Made by a program: the position numbers and the translations under genes. Under the pieces are notes generated by a model. The model worked only from the letters and a program-made list of their open reading frames with translations, did not search any database and was not told the origin of the DNA. This document shows positions 7,380 through 13,874 of a stretch of DNA of 15,742 nt, piece by piece; positions within the stretch are counted from its first letter, which is position 1; each line of letters starts with the position of its first letter. Where the stretch lies: contig CAKJXT010000060.1 in NCBI GenBank assembly GCA_918219625.1, positions 1 to 15,742 of the forward strand. Direction: 5' to 3'. Source of the DNA: Bacilli bacterium (lineage in GTDB: Bacteria; Bacillota_I; Bacilli_A; RF39; UBA660).

Positions 7380-8409
7380 AAAATAAAATTAAATGGAGCA
7401 ATGAAATAACAAAATTATGAAAACCATGACACAATATATTATTTGTAATATTATTAGTCTCAGCATATATATAAGCAAATCCTCCACCTAAAATAGAATA
7501 TGGAACTGCCATAATCAATGCCATAATAACACTACCCTCATCAAAAGTATGCAGAAGACCAAATAATAAACCAGAAACAATAATAAAAATCCAATCATTT
7601 TTTATAAATCTTCTAATGCATCCTCTAAATAAAACTTCCTCAACAATAGGCGCAAAGGTAGTAGAAAGAATAAGTACATACCACTTAGGCATTGCGTTAA
7701 GTTGTTGTTGATTAATAGAAATATTCTTGTTAACTGCAAAACATAAAATGCTAAAAACAAAATAAATGATATACATTATTCCAATTCTTGGCAATACATA
7801 TAAAAAATATTCTTTAAAACTCTTTCTAAAAATGCAAAGATCTCTCCATATATTCTTCCAAAAAAGCAAACAAATTATTCCAACAACTATAAATGCACAT
7901 AACATTGAAGAAATATATCCAGTCGGTTTAACAAAAAACATATATACAAAATATATAACAAAGCAAGCTATCGCAATTATAATGCCTCTAAAACCATCTG
8001 AATATCTTTCAAGTTTTGGAATCTCCTTTTTTTCTTTTTTAACAGTATGTCCTTTAATACTTGAAATAACAATAATATCTATAATTGCTAAAATAGATAC
8101 TAATGAATGCCCAGCACATACAAATAATACTGCGCCCAATCTAATAAATAAATTTTTTGAATTTTCTATCTTATTAATAACAGAAATCCATAATATAATA
8201 GAGCCAACAATAATAGAAATAACATTTGGAATAATATAAAAAGCCTTCTTACTCAAAGCATTAATCATATTTTGGTCCAAAGTAATTGGTAATTTTGATA
8301 AACTATCTAAGGTTGCTTTAATTGTTGAATCAACATTAATAATGCAAATAAAAGATAAAACAAGAATAACAATAGATGAAATAATAAAATACATTCTTTT
8401 CTTTTCCAT
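7378..8409 (-). CDS. CPBP-family intramembrane metalloprotease
   Basis: Polytopic membrane protein with the CPBP (Abi/CAAX-type, PF02517) protease domain. In the last third, EEVLFR (E257, E258, R262), FGLLH (F283, H287) and HGFHN (H328, N332) give the three conserved motifs EExxxR, FxxxH and HxxxN. About eight hydrophobic segments are visible in the 343 residues. Residues 1-130 are a family-specific extension ending in a Lys-rich loop. Substrates are unknown; relatives cleave CAAX proteins, protect from self-bacteriocins, or act as scaffolds. It is the only minus-strand gene. An ideal AGGAGG (plus-strand 8415-8420) precedes its ATG and a good promoter lies beyond. It shares terminators and promoter regions with its neighbours but has no partner gene here. 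Confidence 0.9.
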   Translation of the reverse strand: MEKKRMYFIISSIVILVLSFICIINVDSTIKATLDSLSKLPITLDQNMINALSKKAFYIIPNVISIIVGSIILWISVINKIENSKNLFIRLGAVLFVCAGHSLVSILAIIDIIVISSIKGHTVKKEKKEIPKLERYSDGFRGIIIAIACFVIYFVYMFFVKPTGYISSMLCAFIVVGIICLLFWKNIWRDLCIFRKSFKEYFLYVLPRIGIMYIIYFVFSILCFAVNKNISINQQQLNAMPKWYVLILSTTFAPIVEEVLFRGCIRRFIKNDWIFIIVSGLLFGLLHTFDEGSVIMALIMAVPYSILGGGFAYIYAETNNITNNILCHGFHNFVISLLHLILF

Positions 8410-8429
8410 AAAATCCTCCTAACGATAAC

Positions 8430-8458
8430 ATTATAACAAATAAATGAATAAACATCAA
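8430..8458 (-). promoter_or_regulatory. promoter of the CPBP protease gene
   Basis: On the minus strand: -35 TTGATG (8458-8453), a 17-bp spacer and -10 TATAAT (8435-8430) with TGT just upstream (extended -10). Its -35 directly abuts the -35 of the divergent promoter. Confidence 0.85.
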
Positions 8459-8487
8459 TTTACATAAAAAAACATAAGTGGTATAAT
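8459..8487 (+). promoter_or_regulatory. promoter of the vanY-like/P-type ATPase operon
   Basis: -35 TTTACA (8459-8464), a 17-bp spacer and a perfect -10 TATAAT (8482-8487) preceded by TGG (extended -10). It lies 21 nt before the start codon. Confidence 0.87.
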
Positions 8488-8508
8488 ATAAAAAGAAAGT
8501 AGGGTAAT

Positions 8509-9450
8509 ATGAAAAAAAGAAGAATAAAAAAATCAGTAATAAAAAAATTCATAATACTAATCTTATTAATCATTGCGGTAATAGTTACAAAAACAACTAT
8601 AACTACTATAAAATACCATAAAACAAATGAATATAAATTAAAAAAACTAGGATACACAATTGAAGAAATAAAAAAAATAGAATCAGATTCAGAAGAAAAT
8701 ATAAACTATGTACTAGCAAATGAATACAATCAAACAATAGTTGATATAATGAATCAAAAATACTATTTGAAAAAAAATCTAGAAAAATATGTTAACTATA
8801 AAAAAGATCATGAAGAAAAAGGCTTAGAAGAAGTAATAAGAACAATAAATATAGGAAGAGACAAAGAATTTTATACAGACATAAAAGAAACAAAAACAGA
8901 TTTAAAAGAATTAATGTTAGTAAATAAATACAATAAATTACCAGATACATATGAACCAGAAAATATAATAAATATTCCATTAACATATGCCTACAGTGAT
9001 AATAAAACATCAGAAGAAGCATTAGACTATTATAAAAAAATGTATGAAGCAGCTAAACAAGAAGGAATAAAACTAGTAATATCATCAGGATATAGAAGTT
9101 TTCAAAATCAAAAAGAAACATACGATGAATATGAAAAAATAAAAAAAGAAGGAATAGAAAACTATGCAGCTCGCCCTGGACACTCAGAACATCAAACAGG
9201 ATTAGCATTCGATATATTAACGCTAGGGGTAACTACAACAAAATTTGATCAAACAAAAGAATTTGAATGGTTAAGAGATAATTCATACAAATACGGATTT
9301 ATACTAAGGTATCCAGAAGGAAAAGAAGACATTACAGGATATGACTATGAATCATGGCACTATAGATACGTAGGAGAAAAAGCAGCAAAAACAATACACG
9401 ATGAAAACCTAACATTTGAAGAATATTATGCATACTATGTAGAAAAATAA
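8509..9450 (+). CDS. VanY-like D-alanyl-D-alanine carboxypeptidase, membrane-anchored
   Basis: Zinc D,D-carboxypeptidase of the LAS/VanY family (PF02557), expected to trim the terminal D-Ala from peptidoglycan stem peptides outside the membrane. The 313 residues start with a Lys/Arg-rich segment and a signal-anchor helix (about 13-28). A charged helical spacer (about 36-135) of unclear role follows. The catalytic domain begins near 145: SGYRSFQNQ at 192-200, SEHQTGLAFD at 226-235 giving zinc ligands H228 and D235, then ESWH with E281 and H284. All catalytic positions are present. AGGG at 8501-8504 precedes the ATG. It is first in its operon and 12 nt upstream of the ATPase gene. It is not evidence of vancomycin resistance: no vanH/A/X/R/S genes are present, and such enzymes are ordinary in Bacilli. 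Confidence 0.9.
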   Translation: MKKRRIKKSVIKKFIILILLIIAVIVTKTTITTIKYHKTNEYKLKKLGYTIEEIKKIESDSEENINYVLANEYNQTIVDIMNQKYYLKKNLEKYVNYKKDHEEKGLEEVIRTINIGRDKEFYTDIKETKTDLKELMLVNKYNKLPDTYEPENIINIPLTYAYSDNKTSEEALDYYKKMYEAAKQEGIKLVISSGYRSFQNQKETYDEYEKIKKEGIENYAARPGHSEHQTGLAFDILTLGVTTTKFDQTKEFEWLRDNSYKYGFILRYPEGKEDITGYDYESWHYRYVGEKAAKTIHDENLTFEEYYAYYVEK

Positions 9451-9462
9451 TGGGGGCAAAAA

Positions 9463-11745
9463 ATGAAAACAAACATAAAGACAGGATTAACAAATAAAGA
9501 AGTAGAAGAAAAAATATTTAATAATCAAATTAATCATGACACAACAATAAAAACAAAAAGCATAAAAGATATTTTTAAAACAAATATATGTACACTATTT
9601 AACTTTTTAAACTTATTTCTAGGATTAATAGTGCTAATAGTAGGCTCATATAAAAACCTACTTTTTTTAGGTACTATACTATGTAATACAGCAATAGGAA
9701 TACTTCAAGAAATAAAAAGCAAAAGAACAATAGACAAACTATCATTAATATCAGAAAGAACAGCCAAAGTAATAAGAGAAAGTGAAGAAATAATAATACC
9801 AACAATAGACATAGTAAAAAATGATATATTAGTACTAGAAATAGGAAACCAAATAGTAACAGACTGTGAAATAAGAGAAGGGGAAATAGAAGTAAACGAA
9901 TCGTTAATAACAGGTGAAATTGATCCGATTAAGAAAAAACAAGGAGATACACTACTATCAGGCAGTTTCATAGTAAGTGGAAAATGTATAGCAGAAGTAA
10001 TACACGTTGCAGAAGAAAACTACACATATAAAATATCAAAAGACGCAAAATATATAAAACAAGCATCATCAGAAATAATGATCGCACTAAAAAAAATAAT
10101 AAAAGTAATATCATATCTAATAATACCAGTAGGAATACTATTCTTCTATAAACAAATGTGTATAGAAGCAAATACAATACAAAATGCTGTATTAAATACA
10201 ACAGCTGCTTTAATCGCAATTATACCAGACGGATTAATGCTACTAACAAGTACAGTAATGGCAATAAGTGTAATAAAATTATCAAAATATAAAGTATTAA
10301 TACAAGAACTATATTGTATAGAAAATTTAGCAAGAGTAGACACAATATGCTTTGATAAAACAGGAACACTAACAAAAGGATCAATGCATGTAAAAGAATA
10401 CATAGAAATAGAAAAAGAAAATATAAATGAAATAATAAAGGAAATCTGTTATAACCTAGATAATCACAACGCAACAATGAACGCACTAACAAGTAAATAT
10501 GGGAAAACAAATAATTTAGAGGTAAAAGAAATAATTCCATTCTCTTCAGAAAAAAAATACTCAGCAGTAGTATTTAATGACTGTACATATGCTATAGGAG
10601 CACCCGAATATATATTAAAAGGAATCCCTGACAAATTAAAAGATTTATTAAATAAATATGAAGACTACAGAATATTACTATTAACAAAAGGAAAAGACAT
10701 TACATCATTACAACCACTAGGAATATTTTTAATAGAAGATGAACTTAGAAACGAAGCAAAAGAAACAATAGAATTCTTTGAAAAAAACGATGTACAAGTA
10801 AAAATAATATCAGGAGACAATCCTAAAACAGTATCAAAAATCGCAAAAAAACTAGGACTATCCTTTTGGAACGAATATATAGACACAACAAATCTAACAG
10901 AAGAAGAACTAATAGAAGCATCAGAAAAATATAAAATATTCGGAAGAGTTACACCTCAAGGAAAAAAGACATTAATTAAAGCAATGCAAAAAAATAAACA
11001 TACAGTCGCAATGACAGGTGATGGAGTAAATGATGTGCTAGCACTAAGACAAGCAGACTGCGCTATTGCAGTAAAAGACGGGTCAGATGCAGCAAGAAAT
11101 GTCGCACAATTAGTACTTTTAAACTCAGATTTTAAATCAATACCTAAAATAGTACTAGAAGGAAGAAGAACAATAAATAATATAGAAAGGTCAGCAAGTC
11201 TTTTCATAACAAAAACACTATATGCATCATTTTTACTACTACTATTCTTATACGTAGATAGAACATATCCATTCATGCCAATACAATTAACACTAACAAG
11301 TGTATTTACAATAGGAATACCTGCATTCATTTTAGCATTAGAACCAAACAAAGAAAGAATAAAAAAACACTTTCTATTAAACGTAATTAAAGTAGCATTC
11401 CCAACCGCACTAACAATTGCGTTTAATATGATTCTACTAGTAGTAACAGCAAACATAACTCAAATCAAAAATCAAACAATATCAACACTGGCTGTGCTTT
11501 TACTCGGAACAACAGGATTTATGCATATATATAGAATATCTAAGCCACTAAATATAATAAGAACAACTTTATTAATAGCGATGATAACTGCATTTATAAT
11601 CGCAATATTAGGCTTTGAATCATTATTCTCACTCTCAATAATAGACAATGGTATACTAGCTATATACTTAATATTAATGCTATTCTCATACTTATTCTTT
11701 AATATTATTACAAAAATATTTGATGGACTACTTAAAACAAAATGA
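9463..11745 (+). CDS. P-type cation-transporting ATPase, CtpE-like
   Basis: Integral-membrane ATP-driven cation pump of 760 residues. The actuator motif is TGE (150-152), the phosphorylated Asp is D298 in DKTGT, SGDNP lies at 450-454 and GDGVND at 519-524. The M4 ion-site motif is IPDG (254-257), not the CPx of heavy-metal pumps or the typical PEGL of SERCA-like pumps. Layout and the segment around QELYCIENLARVDT resemble the CtpE-type group, where mycobacterial CtpE is linked to calcium uptake and surface integrity; the ion here is not proven. No N-terminal metal-binding domain is present. The actuator motif reads TGEI instead of the common TGES, keeping the catalytic Glu. A G-run ribosome site (9452-9456) lies before the ATG. 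The stop overlaps the next start by four bases. Confidence 0.9.
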   Translation: MKTNIKTGLTNKEVEEKIFNNQINHDTTIKTKSIKDIFKTNICTLFNFLNLFLGLIVLIVGSYKNLLFLGTILCNTAIGILQEIKSKRTIDKLSLISERTAKVIRESEEIIIPTIDIVKNDILVLEIGNQIVTDCEIREGEIEVNESLITGEIDPIKKKQGDTLLSGSFIVSGKCIAEVIHVAEENYTYKISKDAKYIKQASSEIMIALKKIIKVISYLIIPVGILFFYKQMCIEANTIQNAVLNTTAALIAIIPDGLMLLTSTVMAISVIKLSKYKVLIQELYCIENLARVDTICFDKTGTLTKGSMHVKEYIEIEKENINEIIKEICYNLDNHNATMNALTSKYGKTNNLEVKEIIPFSSEKKYSAVVFNDCTYAIGAPEYILKGIPDKLKDLLNKYEDYRILLLTKGKDITSLQPLGIFLIEDELRNEAKETIEFFEKNDVQVKIISGDNPKTVSKIAKKLGLSFWNEYIDTTNLTEEELIEASEKYKIFGRVTPQGKKTLIKAMQKNKHTVAMTGDGVNDVLALRQADCAIAVKDGSDAARNVAQLVLLNSDFKSIPKIVLEGRRTINNIERSASLFITKTLYASFLLLLFLYVDRTYPFMPIQLTLTSVFTIGIPAFILALEPNKERIKKHFLLNVIKVAFPTALTIAFNMILLVVTANITQIKNQTISTLAVLLLGTTGFMHIYRISKPLNIIRTTLLIAMITAFIIAILGFESLFSLSIIDNGILAIYLILMLFSYLFFNIITKIFDGLLKTK

Positions 11746-12374
11746 AATATACAATAAATAATAATGAATATGAAGTAGTAATAATAAAAAAGAATAACAA
11801 AAATACATACATAAGAGTAAAAGAAGACTTAAAAATATATGTAACAACAAATATATTTTCAAGCAAAAACTATATAAAAACTTTACTAGATAATAATATA
11901 GAATCAATAAAAAAAATGATTGAACAACAAGCAAAACAAATAAAAAAGAAAGACTATTTTTATTACCTTGGAGAAAAATATGAAGTATTTATAGACGATG
12001 TAGATGGAATAAAATTCTTAGATGACGCAATATTCGTAGAAAGTGAAAAATACTTAAATAAATGGCTAAATAAAAAAATAAAAGAACTATTCCAAGAAAG
12101 ACTGGATTATAACTATAATAGATACAATGAAAAAATACCATATCCAAAATTAAAAATAAGAACAATGAAAACAAGATGGGGAGTATGTAACATTAGAGAT
12201 AATTCAGTAACACTAAACTCAAAATTAATAGAATATGATATAGAAAAACTAGATTACGTAATAATACACGAATTATCTCATTTTATACATTTTAATCATT
12301 CAAAAGCATTTTGGAATCAAGTATCTATATACTCTCCAAACTATAAACAAATAAGAAAAGAACTAAAAGATTAA
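11742..12374 (+). CDS. YgjP-like zinc metallopeptidase domain protein
   Basis: Predicted zinc-dependent hydrolase of the YgjP/DUF45 (PF01863) family, 210 residues. The N-terminal half is a basic beta-rich region. The conserved KTRWGVC block (around 143-149) is followed by the active site HELSH (176-180) and a third ligand at H186 in FNHSKAFW. The family is related to SprT/WLM peptidases, but its substrate is unknown. The start codon overlaps the ATPase stop (ATGA) and no clear ribosome site stands before it, so translation is probably coupled to the ATPase. Coupling suggests shared expression, not necessarily shared function. No signal peptide is seen, so it should be cytoplasmic. Confidence 0.88.
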   Translation: MKYTINNNEYEVVIIKKNNKNTYIRVKEDLKIYVTTNIFSSKNYIKTLLDNNIESIKKMIEQQAKQIKKKDYFYYLGEKYEVFIDDVDGIKFLDDAIFVESEKYLNKWLNKKIKELFQERLDYNYNRYNEKIPYPKLKIRTMKTRWGVCNIRDNSVTLNSKLIEYDIEKLDYVIIHELSHFIHFNHSKAFWNQVSIYSPNYKQIRKELKD

Positions 12375-12424
12375 ATTCGACAAAAATAATAAAACAACAA
12401 ATATAAAATAATACTGGTGATCAT

Positions 12425-12601
12425 ATGAAAGTAAAACTATTTGATGAAGCACATGAACTAGACCTAGAAGCATCAGTAAATAAATTTTTAGATACACTAG
12501 AAGGTGACATAATAGATATAAAATATCAAGTCGCACTAAGCATATCTGGTGAAGAACAAATATACTGCTTTTCAGCAATGATAATTTACAATAAAGAGTA
12601 G
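12425..12601 (+). CDS. Cse60-like small protein (58 residues)
   Basis: A 58-residue protein beginning MKVKLFDEAHE and containing EGDIIDIKY and IYCFSAMIIY. This pattern matches the sporulation protein Cse60 (YteV) of Bacillus, as remembered from the family: VKLFDE start, acidic middle, CFSAM(I/V)IY end. In B. subtilis it is made in the mother cell, with no known biochemical role. Here it sits 50 nt after the YgjP gene with GGTGA (12416-12420) four bases before ATG, and ends inside a terminator hairpin. Homologues also occur in non-sporulating Bacilli, so it does not prove spore formation. No transmembrane helix is seen. Confidence 0.8.
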   Translation: MKVKLFDEAHELDLEASVNKFLDTLEGDIIDIKYQVALSISGEEQIYCFSAMIIYNKE

Positions 12602-12616
12602 AGTAATCTACTTTTT
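12593..12616 (+). terminator. intrinsic terminator with GTAA tetraloop
   Basis: AGTAGA (12597-12602) pairs with TCTACT (12607-12612) around a GTAA tetraloop, extended outward by one G-U and three A-T pairs to 12593/12616. The final Ts serve as the U tract. The stem contains the Cse60 stop codon. Confidence 0.8.
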
Positions 12617-12619
12617 ATA

Positions 12620-12648
12620 TTGAAAAAAAAAGATAACTTTGATAAAAT
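12620..12648 (+). promoter_or_regulatory. promoter of the tcdA operon
   Basis: -35 TTGAAA (12620-12625), a 17-bp spacer and -10 TAAAAT (12643-12648) with TGA upstream (extended -10). It begins four bases after the preceding terminator. The expected transcript start is about 10 nt before the ATG, leaving barely more than the ribosome site. Confidence 0.75.
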
Positions 12649-12664
12649 TACTATAGGTGATAAC

Positions 12665-13351
12665 ATGCAAAATCTAAGTAGGCTAGAAATAATAATTGAT
12701 AAAGAAAAAATAAATAAAATAAAAAACACAAAAATACTTTTAATTGGATTAGGTGGGGTAGGTGGATATACATTTGAAACTCTAGTAAGGAGTGGTATAC
12801 AAAATATCACAATAGTAGATGGTGACACATTTGAAGAATCAAATTTAAACAGACAACTTCTATCACTAACATCGACAATAAATAAAAACAAAACAGACGT
12901 AGCAGAAGAAAGAGCAAAACAAATAAATGAAAATATAAATATAAACAAAATAACAAAAGTACTAACAAAAGATAATATAAATGAAATAGACTTTAAATCA
13001 TATGATTATATAATAGATGCATGTGATACAATAGAAATTAAAAAACAAATAATTAAAATATGTACAAAGAATAATATAAAATTTATAGCATGTATGGGAA
13101 CAGGAAAGAAGATGCATCCTGAATTATTAGAAATAACAACACTAGATAAGACACAATATGATCCAATTGCAAAAATACTAAGAAAATATGTAAAAGACGA
13201 GAAAATAAATAAAAAAATAAAAGTAGTATCAAGCAAAGAAAGACCTATAAAAACAAATACGACAACAATAGGCTCAAATGCATTTGTGCCAGCAACCGCA
13301 GGAATACTTTTAACAAGTTACATAATAAATGACATAGTAGGTGAAATATGA
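12665..13351 (+). CDS. tcdA: tRNA threonylcarbamoyladenosine dehydratase TcdA
   Basis: E1-like (ThiF/MoeB fold) enzyme that uses ATP to cyclise t6A to ct6A at position 37 of ANN-decoding tRNAs. I place the start at ATG 12665 (228 residues), preceded by AGGTGAT (12655-12661). A TTG at 12620 in frame is the -35 box, not a start. Visible motifs: SRLE at 5-8, nucleotide loop GLGGVGG (28-34), VDGDTFEESNLNRQ (51-64) and DACDT (118-122). Family-specific MGTGKKMHPE (144-153), YDPIA, and GSNAFVPATAG (203-213) follow. TcdA acts with the CsdA/SufE-type sulfur relay in E. coli; no such gene lies here. The stop overlaps the next start (ATGA). Confidence 0.92.
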   Translation: MQNLSRLEIIIDKEKINKIKNTKILLIGLGGVGGYTFETLVRSGIQNITIVDGDTFEESNLNRQLLSLTSTINKNKTDVAEERAKQINENININKITKVLTKDNINEIDFKSYDYIIDACDTIEIKKQIIKICTKNNIKFIACMGTGKKMHPELLEITTLDKTQYDPIAKILRKYVKDEKINKKIKVVSSKERPIKTNTTTIGSNAFVPATAGILLTSYIINDIVGEI

Positions 13352-13866
13352 AAATATATGATATAACAAAATGTTTAAGCGGAAATGTATTAGGAATTGG
13401 TGTTGATGAAAAAATCGCACAAATACTAGAACAAAACGAAAGAGTATTAAATTGTAACTTATTAAATTCAAAAGTCAGTTCGATCTCAATAGGAAAAGAA
13501 GGAAAAGAAAAGAAAATATCAGTAAAAAAGCTAAGAAAAATATTTAAAAAGAAAAATGTTGACTATATTGTATGCAATATTGGAGAGATGAAAAAACACC
13601 TAAAAACATTTATAAGAGACAGTGTGTATATAAATAAAGATATCCTTTATATATATAATATAAAAGATGAAGAATTAAAAGAAGAACTAATAAAAAAATA
13701 CAAAAGATACAATACTAAAATAGAAGAAATAAAAGATAAAGAAGATACAATATTAAAAATAGATAATAAAGAATCAAAAACAAACAAACTAAAAGACATA
13801 AAATACTCTATAGTAGACACATTAGTATCTCTATTTAATATAATAAGCGACTTACTATTAAATTAG
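13348..13866 (+). CDS. uncharacterised protein coupled to tcdA, possible Rossmann-like fold
   Basis: I do not recognise this 172-residue protein. The N-terminal half alternates beta and helix: GNVLGIGVDEKI (12-23) resembles the first strand and loop of a class I SAM methyltransferase, and VDYIVCNIGE (71-80) resembles its fourth strand. The glycine-rich SAM loop is incomplete and no catalytic motif is visible. From about 105 it is very Lys/Glu-rich and probably helical. It ends in an amphipathic hydrophobic helix (about 153-172) that could touch a membrane or partner. It starts inside the tcdA stop (ATGA), so it is made with TcdA. A degenerate methyltransferase linked to tRNA modification is a guess. 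Confidence 0.7.
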   Translation: MKIYDITKCLSGNVLGIGVDEKIAQILEQNERVLNCNLLNSKVSSISIGKEGKEKKISVKKLRKIFKKKNVDYIVCNIGEMKKHLKTFIRDSVYINKDILYIYNIKDEELKEELIKKYKRYNTKIEEIKDKEDTILKIDNKESKTNKLKDIKYSIVDTLVSLFNIISDLLLN

Positions 13867-13874
13867 GAGGAATT

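Noticed and set aside
7766..8239. 157-residue open frame on the plus strand opposite the CPBP protease gene
   Set aside because: The protease on the minus strand has all three catalytic motifs, a perfect ribosome site and a promoter. The plus-strand frame has no ribosome site or recognisable domain and is an antisense shadow.
7378..8409. CPBP protease as a phage-defence (abortive infection) or bacteriocin-immunity system
   Set aside because: There is no toxin, bacteriocin precursor, regulator or other defence gene beside it; it stands alone among housekeeping genes.
8509..9450. Vancomycin-resistance locus (vanY)
   Set aside because: No vanR, vanS, vanH, ligase or vanX is nearby. D,D-carboxypeptidases of this type are ordinary wall-maintenance enzymes.
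12377..12407. Possible promoter before the Cse60-like gene (TCGACA, then TATAAA)
   Set aside because: The spacer is 19 bp, both boxes are imperfect and there is no TG extension. Read-through from the upstream operon is as likely.
12620..12664. TTG start for tcdA, 15 codons upstream
   Set aside because: The TTG is the -35 box of a good promoter, and the true ATG follows AGGTGAT.
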